The position numbers were made by a program, and so were the translations under genes. The notes under the pieces were generated by a model. That model searched no databases. It saw nothing but the letters and a program-made list of their open reading frames with translations, and was not told the DNA's origin. A stretch of DNA of 9,518 nucleotides from Betaproteobacteria bacterium UBA5582 (GTDB taxonomy: Bacteria; Pseudomonadota; Gammaproteobacteria; Burkholderiales; Rhodocyclaceae), in the NCBI GenBank assembly GCA_002425245.1, contig DILW01000084.1, positions 1 to 9,518 on the forward strand. The letters run 5' to 3'. Of this stretch, positions 1 to 7,301 are shown in pieces (the first letter of the stretch is position 1; every line of letters begins with the position of its first letter).

Positions 1-802
1 CCGGGACGCCCACCGGGCCCGCGCCATTGCCCCTGACCAGAAGGAGGTCGCCAGCGCAGGCGGTATCCGGCAGGCCGATGAAGACGTCGATGTCACCGCG
101 CAGTTCGGCGGCGTTGATGTAGCCGTCGCGGTTGGCATCTTCGGCGATGACCACGGTCGGCGCCTTGACGTCGCCGATCATCACGGTTGCCGTGGCGAAA
201 CCGGTGTTGGACTGGTTACCCGCCGGGTCGCTGACCTGGGCGCTGACTTCGATGCGGGTGCCGTTGGCGGGGGCATCGATGGTGGCCATGGTGTAGCCGG
301 CGTCGATCTCGGCCTGGCTGAGGACGAAGGTACGCACGGGCTGGCCGCTGATGCGGACGCTGAGCAGGTCGCCGGCAATGGCCTCGGGCGGCAGATCGAT
401 GCGGATATCGACCTGGCCCTGCAGTTCGGCCTTGTTGATGAAACCATCGCCGTTGCTGTCCTCGACGATCGTGACCTTGAGTCCCTGCAGATTGCTGGTG
501 TCGATCTTGGCGCTGTCGCGGCCGGGCGGGGTGCTGTTGCCGGCCGGATCGACGATCACCGCGCTGACCGCGAGCGTGCTGCCGGGCACTGGCGGCGCCA
601 CGGCCAGATCGACGTAGCCATTGGCCTTGGCCTGCGCATCGATGACGAGATCGACCCGACGACCATCGACGCTGACCCTGACAACATCCCCGACATCGAC
701 CCTGGCCTGGTCGAAGCTGATGCGCACATCGACATCGCCTTGCAGTTCCTGGCGGTTGATGAAGCCGTCGTTGTTGGCGTCCTCGGTGATCACCACGCTC
801 GG
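1..802 (-). repeat. 107-residue (321-bp) tandem adhesin repeats with EF-hand-like loops
   Basis: Two full units (residues 184-290 and 291-397) and the start of a third (398 onward) were found by aligning the translation with itself. The EDxNxDG motif recurs at residues 190, 297 and 404, exactly 107 apart. Each unit begins with a loop of pattern D-x-N-x-D-G-x-I-x-x-x-E (loop DNA 746-781, 425-460 and 104-139). A beta-rich segment with GDxxxV follows, and the unit ends near a DPAGN motif. Such Ig-like repeats are common in Lap/Bap-type adhesins. Calcium binding is inferred from the loop pattern. Confidence 0.85.
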
Positions 803-1351
803 GGCAGCACCGCCGTTGGGCGGTGTGGTATCGGGGATGACCGGCGTCGCGGCAAGGGCCAGCAGCGGCTCATCCTCGCTGGCACCGAAGCTGCCGCGGC
901 TGGTGGCACCAAAGACATAGCTGGCGCCGCCCCCATCGATTTGCTCGACAATCCTCGCGAACTGGACGAAGCTGTGCCCGCCCTCACTACTTGGCCCGGC
1001 CTGGCCGGCGGCGGGCGCTTCCTCGTCGATCAGGGCATCCAGCGACTGGTTGTCGGTGAGCGCGCGGGCCAGCGGCGCCAGACCGCGGGCGCCGGCAGGC
1101 AGGGCAGATTCTGGGGCACTCGCGGTGCCGGTAACTTCTGCGTCCAGCACCAGACGCTGCCCCTTGTCGAGGCGAATTTCCCGACCTTCAGGCGTCGCCA
1201 GGATCAGCTCGCCATTGGCGCTGGTGACCACGGCCTCCTGTTCGGCGACCGTGTCACCGACCTTGAGGCGACGACTCTGGCCATCCTGGGAGATTGCAAA
1301 GGCGCTACCGCGCACGCTGACGACCTGAGCGATTGAACTGGTTTGTGACAT
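1..1351 (-). CDS. Large Lap-type surface adhesin, N-terminal part (runs off left edge)
   Basis: The frame is open from ATG at 1351 to the window edge, giving 450 residues. A GAGGA ribosome site (1360-1364) lies 8 bases upstream. Residues 1-75 (start MSQTSSIAQVVSVRGSAFAI) match the retention module of LapA/BapA-type adhesins, which in the known family plugs the outer-membrane TolC-like pore and holds the protein on the cell surface. PAAG at residues 113-116 fits the LapG cleavage consensus. A linker of about 65 residues with GHSFVQFARIVE, also typical of the family, leads to 107-residue Ig-like repeats starting near residue 184. No stop or frameshift is seen. Family members run to thousands of residues and usually end in RTX repeats and a C-terminal type I secretion signal, which would lie outside this window. 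Inferred role: c-di-GMP-controlled attachment and biofilm formation. The LapBCE-type exporter and LapD/LapG are not in this window. Confidence 0.9.
   Translation of the reverse strand, partial: MSQTSSIAQVVSVRGSAFAISQDGQSRRLKVGDTVAEQEAVVTSANGELILATPEGREIRLDKGQRLVLDAEVTGTASAPESALPAGARGLAPLARALTDNQSLDALIDEEAPAAGQAGPSSEGGHSFVQFARIVEQIDGGGASYVFGATSRGSFGASEDEPLLALAATPVIPDTTPPNGGAAPSVVITEDANNDGFINRQELQGDVDVRISFDQARVDVGDVVRVSVDGRRVDLVIDAQAKANGYVDLAVAPPVPGSTLAVSAVIVDPAGNSTPPGRDSAKIDTSNLQGLKVTIVEDSNGDGFINKAELQGQVDIRIDLPPEAIAGDLLSVRISGQPVRTFVLSQAEIDAGYTMATIDAPANGTRIEVSAQVSDPAGNQSNTGFATATVMIGDVKAPTVVIAEDANRDGYINAAELRGDIDVFIGLPDTACAGDLLLVRGNGAGPVGVP
1004..1015 (-). other. Predicted LapG protease cleavage site (PAAG, residues 113-116)
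   Basis: The codons for Pro-Ala-Ala-Gly follow an acidic stretch (DEEA) just after the retention module. LapG cleaves LapA of Pseudomonas fluorescens between the two alanines of a TAAG motif near residue 108, and related adhesins use T/A/P-AAG. Sequence and position both fit. Cleavage by a LapG here is inferred, since lapG and lapD are not in the window. Confidence 0.75.
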
Positions 1352-1416
1352 GTGAAGATTCCTCGCGCCGAACTGGGAAACACCCGGCATGATTGGGTGG
1401 GTGCCTGATGTTTCAA

Positions 1417-1422
1417 ATTATA
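1417..1422 (-). promoter_or_regulatory. Candidate -10 box (TATAAT) for the adhesin gene
   Basis: A perfect TATAAT reads on the minus strand about 66 bases upstream of the adhesin ATG, in an AT-rich patch (roughly 1411-1500). I see no good -35 at 16-18 bases, so an activator may be needed. The resulting leader contains a small potential hairpin, CACCC/GGGTG (1381-1399). Confidence 0.45.
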
Positions 1423-1511
1423 CGAAAAAATCAAATTAGTCGATGATTTTCATTTGTTATGAATTCAGGCGCCAACACCTTAGTTGTTTTTTGTTTTCAT
1501 CAAACACATAG

Positions 1512-1540
1512 TTGACTGTTCAGCTCAGGATTAATACGAT
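1512..1540 (+). promoter_or_regulatory. Sigma70-type promoter for the riboswitch-cyclase unit
   Basis: TTGACT (1512-1517) and TACGAT (1535-1540) are separated by exactly 17 bases. A start near 1546-1548 would put the first transcribed bases immediately before the c-di-GMP aptamer, as expected for a riboswitch leader. Confidence 0.7.
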
Positions 1541-1547
1541 GCACCCC

Positions 1548-1634
1548 GTGATCAATGGCAAACCTGCGGCGACGCAGGGACGCAAAGCCTCCGGTCTGAC
1601 TGCTTGCCGGTCAGATAGCGGGGTTGCCTCGGCC
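1548..1634 (+). ncRNA. c-di-GMP-I riboswitch aptamer (GEMM-I)
   Basis: The conserved blocks of the class I cyclic di-GMP aptamer occur in order: GGCAAACC (1557-1564), then a stem cctgcg/cgcagg closed by a GCGA GNRA tetraloop (1563-1578), GGACGCAAAGCCTCCGG (1578-1594), a second stem tctgac/gtcaga (1595-1600 with 1610-1615), and TAGCGGGGTT (1616-1625). GGCAA (1557-1561) can pair with TTGCC (1624-1628) to close the structure. In known members the ligand sits between the helices and the tetraloop docks into the second stem. The aptamer lies directly behind a promoter and ahead of a small ORF and a diguanylate cyclase gene, which suggests feedback by the cyclase product. Exact outer boundaries are approximate. 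Confidence 0.93.
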
Positions 1635-1676
1635 TAGATCTCGGCCATCCGCCGAGACTGTCTGCCCACCGGGCAG
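1628..1676 (+). promoter_or_regulatory. Probable riboswitch expression platform (alternative hairpins)
   Basis: Directly after the aptamer, CTCGGCC occurs twice (1628-1634 and 1640-1646). A perfect 7-bp hairpin, TCTCGGC/GCCGAGA (1639-1645 with 1651-1657), uses the second copy, but its 3' arm could also pair with the first copy, which overlaps the end of the aptamer closing stem. A second perfect hairpin, CTGCCC/GGGCAG (1662-1676), follows. Neither has a U-tract, so a simple intrinsic terminator is not supported. Rho access, RNA stability or translation of the small ORF are alternatives. ON or OFF behaviour cannot be read from the sequence. Confidence 0.5.
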
Positions 1677-1727
1677 CAAGTACTCCAACGATGGTCTTTC
1701 CAAACCAGAATCAAGCAAGGAAAGATC

Positions 1728-1958
1728 ATGACCAGCAAACACCCGCTCTCCCCGATGCCCTGCCGTACCGTCATTCCCCGGCGCCCCCGCTCCCGCTCAG
1801 GAAGCGCCGCCATAGCCGGGCACAGCCCGTTGCCGGCAGCACTGCTGAAGTTCTCCGGCGCCCTGATGATTGCGGCCACCCTGCCCTATTACGGCGACGC
1901 GCTGGGCGCGCTGTTCAGCCAGGTATCAGAAAGCTTGAGTTTCATTTTGGATCGCTGA
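1728..1958 (+). CDS. Small hypothetical protein, 76 aa, first ORF after the c-di-GMP riboswitch
   Basis: ATG at 1728 is preceded at good spacing by AAGGAAAG (1717-1724), which supports this start over the in-window ATG at 1691, which has no ribosome site and lies in another frame. The protein has a basic N-terminal half (about residues 13-24, PRRPRSRS region). A hydrophobic stretch follows (about residues 36-64, containing LLKFSGALMIAATLPYYG) that could form one membrane helix, and the tail is short (SESLSFILDR). I do not recognise a family. It ends 48 bases before the diguanylate cyclase start, so the two are probably co-transcribed. It could be a small membrane partner of the cyclase, a leader peptide whose translation is switched by the aptamer, or a chance ORF. 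The well-placed ribosome site argues for translation. Confidence 0.6.
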   Translation: MTSKHPLSPMPCRTVIPRRPRSRSGSAAIAGHSPLPAALLKFSGALMIAATLPYYGDALGALFSQVSESLSFILDR

Positions 1959-2006
1959 GCAAGGCGGTTATCATATTTTCAGCAATATTCATCACCGAGG
2001 TATTTC

Positions 2007-3710
2007 GTGCCACTTGAGTCCTTGTTGCTCGACGCGCAGAAAGCCACCATCCTGGCGGTGGACGACACCCCGGCCATCCTCCAGTTGCTGGAGGTGGCGC
2101 TAGGCATGGATTACGAGGTCGTCACCGTCGAGTCCGGCCGGGAAGCGATAGAACGTTTCCCGAAAAGCCAGTTCGACCTGGTCATGCTCGACCTGATGAT
2201 GCCGGAGATGGATGGCCTGGAAACCTTGAAGGCGCTGAAGGCTCTCCCTGGATTCGCGGCAACGCCAGTCATCTTCCTGACTGCCATGGACGACCTGGCC
2301 AGCGAATGCAGCGCCCTCGAACTGGGGGCCGACGATTACATCACCAAACCGTTCAAGCCCAACCTGGTCCGCCTGCGCATCGCCAACATACTGCAACGCG
2401 TCCGTTTGCAGCGCCTGCTCAGCCTGGCCCTGGCCGGCGCCGAACAGGGCTTATGGACCTGGCACACCGCCAGCGGCGAAGTCCGCGTCTCGGCCGCCTG
2501 GAGCGAAGCCCTGAGCAGCGACGGGATCAGCCGCCTGTCCCGCTTCATCGGCTGGGCAACGGTCTGTCATGCCGACGATGTGAAGCGCGTAACCGAAGCA
2601 ACCGAGAATTACCGGAGCGGACGCCATGCCGCCTTTGAGGTAGACATGCGGCTGCCTCGCCTGGACGGTGGCTGGGCCTGGTTCAATGTTTATGGCAAGG
2701 CGGGCGGTGACGGCCTGGTGATTGGCACTTATCGCAACGTGGACCAACGGAAACAGGCGGAAATGCGCCTGCTGGAAAGCGAAGAGCGCCTGCGTCAGGT
2801 CATGGATGCGACCGGCGAAGGCATCTGGGACTGGGCGGTGGACGAGCCGGAAATGCGCCATAACGCGGCCTGGTGCCGGCTTCTCGGCCTTCCCGGGAGC
2901 ACTTGCAGCCGCCCGCTGGCCGACCTGTGGTCGCGTATCCACGACGAGGACCGGGGCGAGGTCGAACGTCGCTGGCAAGCCTGTCTGGTCGGCGATCAGG
3001 CTTTTGCCATGGAATTCCGCATCCGCCACGAAGCCGGCTGGCACCTCTGGGTCCAGGCGCGCGGTCGGGTCGTGCAGCGGGCGGCGGACGGTCGTGCCGT
3101 ACGCATGGTCGGCTCCTTGCAGGACATCACCGAAATGAAACGGATCGAGGACGAATACCGGCAGATGGCGCTGTTCGACACACTGACCGGCCTGCCCAAC
3201 CGACGCTTGCTAAGCGACCGCCTGACCCTGGCGGTTGAACAGAATCGCCGCCAGGGGAGCCTGGGCGCCTTGCTGTTCATCGACCTCGACCGGTTCAAGG
3301 AGCTCAACGATACACTCGGCCACGACCACGGCGACATGCTGCTGATCGAGGTCGGACAACGCCTGACGCACGCGGTCAGACGCGTCGACACGGTCGCCCG
3401 GCTGGGCGGCGACGAATTCGTGGTGATGCTGCCGCAACTGGCGTCCGATCCGCAGGCAGCCCTGGCCGACGCCAGGAGCGTCGCCGACAAGGTCCTGCAC
3501 AGCCTGGGCGAGCCTTACCACCTGGCCGGCCACGTACATCACAACACGCCGAGCATCGGTCTGACCCTGTTTGCCGGCCAGGCCTCGGAGGAAATCGACC
3601 AGATCCTGCGCCGGGCCGATGCGGCCATGTACGCGGCCAAGCGCGCCGGCCGCAACCGGGTCTGCGTCGATCGCGACGACTTGAACGGCACCGGCCCGAG
3701 CCTTACCTGA
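2007..3710 (+). CDS. Response-regulator diguanylate cyclase (REC-PAS-PAS-GGDEF)
   Basis: This 567-residue cytoplasmic protein is predicted to make c-di-GMP from two GTP. The start is GTG at 2007 with ACCGAGG (1994-2000) 6 bases upstream. REC receiver, about residues 12-130: acidic pair D19/D20, phospho-acceptor D62 (VMLDLMMPEMDG), T92 and K114 (TKPF). Two PAS/PAC-like sensor domains follow, about 141-250 (divergent, ending NVDQRKQAE) and 258-380 (ending GSLQDITEMKRIE). The GGDEF domain spans about 384-556 (DTLTGLPNRR to AKRAGRNRV), with an intact GGDEF active site at 467-471. R458-x-x-D461 lies five residues before it, the usual position of the product-binding inhibitory I-site. No EAL domain is present. 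Activity is thus probably gated by phosphorylation and product, and expression by the upstream c-di-GMP riboswitch. No histidine kinase partner is visible. The 3' end overlaps the convergent TolC-family gene by 8 bp. Confidence 0.93.
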   Translation: MPLESLLLDAQKATILAVDDTPAILQLLEVALGMDYEVVTVESGREAIERFPKSQFDLVMLDLMMPEMDGLETLKALKALPGFAATPVIFLTAMDDLASECSALELGADDYITKPFKPNLVRLRIANILQRVRLQRLLSLALAGAEQGLWTWHTASGEVRVSAAWSEALSSDGISRLSRFIGWATVCHADDVKRVTEATENYRSGRHAAFEVDMRLPRLDGGWAWFNVYGKAGGDGLVIGTYRNVDQRKQAEMRLLESEERLRQVMDATGEGIWDWAVDEPEMRHNAAWCRLLGLPGSTCSRPLADLWSRIHDEDRGEVERRWQACLVGDQAFAMEFRIRHEAGWHLWVQARGRVVQRAADGRAVRMVGSLQDITEMKRIEDEYRQMALFDTLTGLPNRRLLSDRLTLAVEQNRRQGSLGALLFIDLDRFKELNDTLGHDHGDMLLIEVGQRLTHAVRRVDTVARLGGDEFVVMLPQLASDPQAALADARSVADKVLHSLGEPYHLAGHVHHNTPSIGLTLFAGQASEEIDQILRRADAAMYAAKRAGRNRVCVDRDDLNGTGPSLT

Positions 3711-5148
3711 TCGCCCACAGGCCGAGCTTGCCGACGCTGGCGGCAAGCTGCAGTCGCGCGCTCAGCCAGCCGGCGAGTGCCTCGATCCGCTTTTGTTCGG
3801 CGCGGGCGCGGGCATCCTGGGCGCTGAGCAGTTCCAGGATATTGCCGACGCCGGCCCGGTAACGTCCTTCGGCCACCTCGTAGGAGCGCTGGGCGCTGTC
3901 CTGCAGGGTACGCGCCGCTGCGATGTGGGCCTGGCGGGTGTGTAGTGCCTGGTAATGTTTCCACACATCGAGCGCGACTTCCTGTTCGCGGCGTTCCAGT
4001 TCGGCTTCGAGCTTGTCCACCTGGCTGCTGGCGGCCTGCGTCTTGTAGCTGCGGGTAAAGCCCTCGAACAGCGGGATGCTCAACTGCATGCCGATCACCT
4101 TGTCGCGCAGCACCATCGTGGTCGGCGCCGCGTTATAGACCGGGATGTGCTTGTCCTGCCGTCTTTCGCTGGCCTCTGCAGTAAACGTCAGGGTCGGCCG
4201 GCCTTCGGCGCGCACTGCCCGGACCCGCGCTCGGGCCGCTTCCAGTTCGGCGCGGCTGGCCTTGACCAGCGGGTGGTGCTGGCGGGCATCGTCGAGCAGT
4301 TGCTCGATGGCCACCCCGGCGCCGCTGGCTGGCAGTTCCAGGTCGCGGGCCGGCAGTTGCAGGCGGGTGTTGGGTGGCAGGCCCAGGATGCTGGCCAGGC
4401 TGCCGGTCAGCGTCTGCAGTTCGCCGAAGGCGCTGACCCGCTTCAGTTCGGCATCGGAATAGGCGACTGCCGCTTGCAGCTTGTCGGTGAGCGCACTGGC
4501 GCCAGCCTCGTACATGGCGCTGGTGGCTTCCAGGTTCTGCCGCGCCGAGCGTTCGGCCTGCTCACTGGCGCGCAGTACGGCTGCCGCTGTCTGGACATCG
4601 AAATAGCGTTTGGCGGCATTCAGCAGCGTCGCCTGGATGCTTGCATCATGGCTGGCGTTGGCGGCGTCGAGCAGGGCCCGGGCCTGGTCGACGGTGGCGC
4701 TGCGCAGGCCGCTGTCGGCAATGGTCCAGCTCAGTTTGAGGTTGCCGGTACGGGTGCGCGGCTCGGTCTTGTCGAGCAGGTCGTAGGGATTGCCGTAACG
4801 CGTGCTGCTCTTCTGTTCGAGGCGACCGACGCTGGCTTGCAGTTGCGGCAGGTAGGCGCCGCGGGCAACCCCGAGCTGGGCTGCCTGAATACGCGCCTGA
4901 GCCCAGGCGGCACGGGTTTCCGGGTGGGCGCACAGGGCGCGTTCGATGGCCTCGGCCAGTTCGAGGACGGCCGTGGGCGCGGCAAAGTCGCAGGAGAAAT
5001 CGTCCTGTTCGCCGCTTGTCAGCGCATGCGCCTGAGCGGCGACCAGCTTGCCGGTGGCGAACGGATCGACGGCCTGGCTGCTGCCGCAAGGCAGCAACAG
5101 GCTTGCGCACAAGGCCAGCCGTCGCCAGCCGAGCATGGCTGTCACCAT
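3703..5148 (-). CDS. TolC-family outer membrane efflux/secretion channel
   Basis: This 481-residue protein is the outer-membrane duct of the type I exporter encoded upstream. It has a signal peptide (charged RR at 9-10, hydrophobic LALCASLLL, likely cut after SSQA at residue 26). The N-terminal OEP helix contains ALCAHPETRAAWAQARIQAA (residues 71-90), followed by GAYLPQLQAS; long alanine-rich helical segments and a second OEP repeat (ARVRAVRAEGRPTLTFTAEA) come later. Length is typical of the family. Cys53 and Cys73 could form the disulfide seen in some type I TolC proteins. It is the last gene of the peptide-export operon: ATG 5148 overlaps the ABC gene stop as ATGGTGA, which implies coupled translation. 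ATG 5136, preceded by GGTGA and leaving a shorter signal peptide, is an equally possible start. The C-terminal codons overlap the end of the cyclase gene. Confidence 0.92.
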   Translation of the reverse strand: MVTAMLGWRRLALCASLLLPCGSSQAVDPFATGKLVAAQAHALTSGEQDDFSCDFAAPTAVLELAEAIERALCAHPETRAAWAQARIQAAQLGVARGAYLPQLQASVGRLEQKSSTRYGNPYDLLDKTEPRTRTGNLKLSWTIADSGLRSATVDQARALLDAANASHDASIQATLLNAAKRYFDVQTAAAVLRASEQAERSARQNLEATSAMYEAGASALTDKLQAAVAYSDAELKRVSAFGELQTLTGSLASILGLPPNTRLQLPARDLELPASGAGVAIEQLLDDARQHHPLVKASRAELEAARARVRAVRAEGRPTLTFTAEASERRQDKHIPVYNAAPTTMVLRDKVIGMQLSIPLFEGFTRSYKTQAASSQVDKLEAELERREQEVALDVWKHYQALHTRQAHIAAARTLQDSAQRSYEVAEGRYRAGVGNILELLSAQDARARAEQKRIEALAGWLSARLQLAASVGKLGLWAIR

Positions 5149-7301
5149 TGGCCGCCCCGGGCGATGCTGGCGAGATCGAGCTGGGCAGCCGGCAGGTCGC
5201 GCACGATCCGCCCCTGTTCGAGGACCAGCACGCGATCAGCGCTGGCAATCGTCTCCGGGCGGTGGGCGACGATCACGCGGGTGATGTTGAGCCCGCGGAT
5301 GGCGTCGTTGACCCGCTGCTCGCAGGAAATGTCGAGATGACTGGTGGCTTCGTCGAGGAACAGGATCTGCGGTCGTTTGTACAGCGCGCGGGCCAGCAGG
5401 AGGCGCTGTTTCTGGCCTCCGGAGAGGGCGGCGCCCATGTCGCCGATGAGCGTGTTGTACGCCATCGGCATGGCCACGATGTCGTCGTGGATGGCGGCCA
5501 GGCGGGCGCATTCCTCGATCCGCGCGGGCTCGGGGTGGTGGTCGAAGAAGCTGATGTTGTCGGCGATTGAGCCGGCAAAGAGGACGTCGTCCTGGAGCAC
5601 GGTGCCGACCATTCCGCGGAGCACGCCGATGCCGACCTGGTCGACCGGTTGGCCGCCGACCCTGACCTCGCCGCGGCTGGGCGGGCGGATGCCGAGCATG
5701 GTGCTGATCAAGGTTGATTTACCGCAACCGGACGGGCCGATGATGGCAATCGACTCGCCGGGGCGGATGTGCAGGTTGATGCCGTCGAGCACCCAGGGCT
5801 CGTTATCGGCGTAGCGGTAGCCCAGTTCGCGCAGCTCGATCGAGGCATCGGCCGGTGCCGCCTGGCCGGCCACCGGCACGGCCTGGCCGTCGTTTTCCGC
5901 GGTCGAGAAAACGATGTCGGCGAGGCGCTCGCCCTGCAGTTGCAGCATCTTGATTTCGACGATGCGGTCGATCAATGCACTGACCCGGGAATCGAACTGG
6001 TCCTTGTAGGCGCTGAAGGCCATCAGGGCGCCGACGGAGAAGTGGCCATCGAGAATCAGGCGAGCCCCGAGCCAGATGATCAGGATGCGCTCGATGCCGA
6101 ACAGCAGGCCGTTGGCCAGTCGGTAGAGAATCTGCAGTTTCTGGTTGCGCAGCTCGGCGTTGATCTGATCGACCAGCAGGCTGAGCCAGGTCGAACGGCG
6201 TTCCTCCTGGCGCTGGAACAGCTTGATGCTGCGCACGCCGCGCACGGTTTCAAGGAAATGGCTCTGCTGCTTGGCGGCATGGACAATCTGCTCCTCGGTG
6301 GCGTTGCGCAGCGGCCGGTACCACAGCCAGCGGACGATCCCGTAAAGGGCCATGGCACCGACCGCAATCCAGGCCAGCAGCGGGCTGTACACGAACATGA
6401 CAACGAGCACGACCAGGGTCATCATGCCGTCGAGGATGCCCTCGACGAAGGCGGTGGTCACCGTTTTCTGGATCGTGTCGATCGAGCCGAAGCGCGATAC
6501 CACGTCGCCGAGGTGGCGCTTTTCGAAGTAGTCGACCGGCAAGCGCAGCAGGTGACTGAAGACGTTGGCCCGCCATTGCAGGTTCAGGGTCGTCGCCAGG
6601 TGCATGATCACCCACGAGCGCAGGGTGCCGACCCCCTGCTGCATCAGCATCAGCATGCCGAAACCGATGGCCAGCGTGGTCAGCAGGTCGCGGTCGCCGG
6701 AGACGATGACGTTGTCGATCACCCACTGCAGGAAGAAGGGGCTGACCAGCGCGAACACCTCCAGCGATACCGCCAGCAGCAGCACCTGGCCGAGCGAGCG
6801 GTAGAGCCCGGTGACGTGGCCCATGAGCTGGCGCAGGCGGACGCGCTGTTTGAGCACGACCGGTTTGAAATCGGTGTTCGGCCACAACTCCAGGGCAACC
6901 CCGGTGAAGTGTTCGGACACTTCGCTCAGCGGCAGCTTGCGCACGCCGAAGGCTGGATCGTGGATGGTCGCGGTGTGGCGGTCGACCGCCTTGAGCACCA
7001 CGAAATGGTTGAAATCCCAATGCAGGATGCACGGCGTGCGCAGTTGCGCCAGGTCTTCCAGGTCGAGCTTGACCGGGCGCGTGCTCAGGTTCAGCGCATG
7101 CGCCATCTGCATCAGGTGGGCGAGGGTGCTGCCCTTGATCGAAACCAGAAACAAGCGGCGCAGGGTAGCCAGGTCGGTACGCAAGCCGTGATAGCCGGCG
7201 ACCATGGCGATGCAGGCGAGGCCGCATTCGGTGGCTTCCGTCTGCAGGATTTGCGGCAGCTTGCGGCGCAGGCCGAAGGAGAGATGATCGAGAAAGGACA
7301 T
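5142..7301 (-). CDS. Peptidase-containing ABC transporter (PCAT): C39 peptidase, TM and ATPase
   Basis: This 719-residue inner-membrane protein is predicted to cut double-glycine leaders and export the cargo. C39 peptidase, residues 1-140: catalytic Cys26 (ATECGLAC), His99 (FNHFVVLK) and Asp115 (IHDPAFG), all present. ABC membrane domain, about 160-450, with multiple hydrophobic helices. ATPase, about 487-719: Walker A GPSGCGKST (522-530), Q-loop Q570, signature LSGGQ (626-630), Walker B ILFLDE (646-651) and H-loop H680. I chose ATG 7301 (MSFLDHLSFG) because C39 transporters start close to this point; the longer frame from 7373 only adds 24 residues that overlap the HlyD gene end and resemble nothing. 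The ribosome site is weak (CGGA), 30 bp after the HlyD stop. The intact triad separates it from LapB/HlyB types, whose C39-like domain lacks the cysteine, so it probably serves the GG-leader peptide and not the adhesin. Confidence 0.95.
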   Translation of the reverse strand: MSFLDHLSFGLRRKLPQILQTEATECGLACIAMVAGYHGLRTDLATLRRLFLVSIKGSTLAHLMQMAHALNLSTRPVKLDLEDLAQLRTPCILHWDFNHFVVLKAVDRHTATIHDPAFGVRKLPLSEVSEHFTGVALELWPNTDFKPVVLKQRVRLRQLMGHVTGLYRSLGQVLLLAVSLEVFALVSPFFLQWVIDNVIVSGDRDLLTTLAIGFGMLMLMQQGVGTLRSWVIMHLATTLNLQWRANVFSHLLRLPVDYFEKRHLGDVVSRFGSIDTIQKTVTTAFVEGILDGMMTLVVLVVMFVYSPLLAWIAVGAMALYGIVRWLWYRPLRNATEEQIVHAAKQQSHFLETVRGVRSIKLFQRQEERRSTWLSLLVDQINAELRNQKLQILYRLANGLLFGIERILIIWLGARLILDGHFSVGALMAFSAYKDQFDSRVSALIDRIVEIKMLQLQGERLADIVFSTAENDGQAVPVAGQAAPADASIELRELGYRYADNEPWVLDGINLHIRPGESIAIIGPSGCGKSTLISTMLGIRPPSRGEVRVGGQPVDQVGIGVLRGMVGTVLQDDVLFAGSIADNISFFDHHPEPARIEECARLAAIHDDIVAMPMAYNTLIGDMGAALSGGQKQRLLLARALYKRPQILFLDEATSHLDISCEQRVNDAIRGLNITRVIVAHRPETIASADRVLVLEQGRIVRDLPAAQLDLASIARGGQW

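Noticed and set aside
740..1336. 198-codon plus-strand open frame opposite the adhesin
   Set aside because: It is a shadow of the adhesin frame: low-complexity, no ribosome site, no family features, while the minus strand shows a clear retention module and repeats.
1662..1676. CTGCCC/GGGCAG hairpin as a rho-independent terminator
   Set aside because: Only a 3-base loop and no U-tract follows; kept only as part of the riboswitch platform.
1691..2017. 108-codon plus-strand frame starting at ATG 1691
   Set aside because: No ribosome site upstream, and it overlaps both the better-supported 76-codon ORF (different frame) and the cyclase start.
3955..5340. 461-codon plus-strand open frame opposite the TolC-family gene
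   Set aside because: An open antisense frame common in GC-rich DNA; the translation has no recognisable domains and the opposite strand encodes a full TolC-family protein.
5142..7301. ABC transporter as the LapB-type exporter of the nearby adhesin
   Set aside because: LapB-type exporters carry a C39-like domain without the catalytic cysteine; here Cys26, His99 and Asp115 are all present and the GG-leader cargo is in the same operon.
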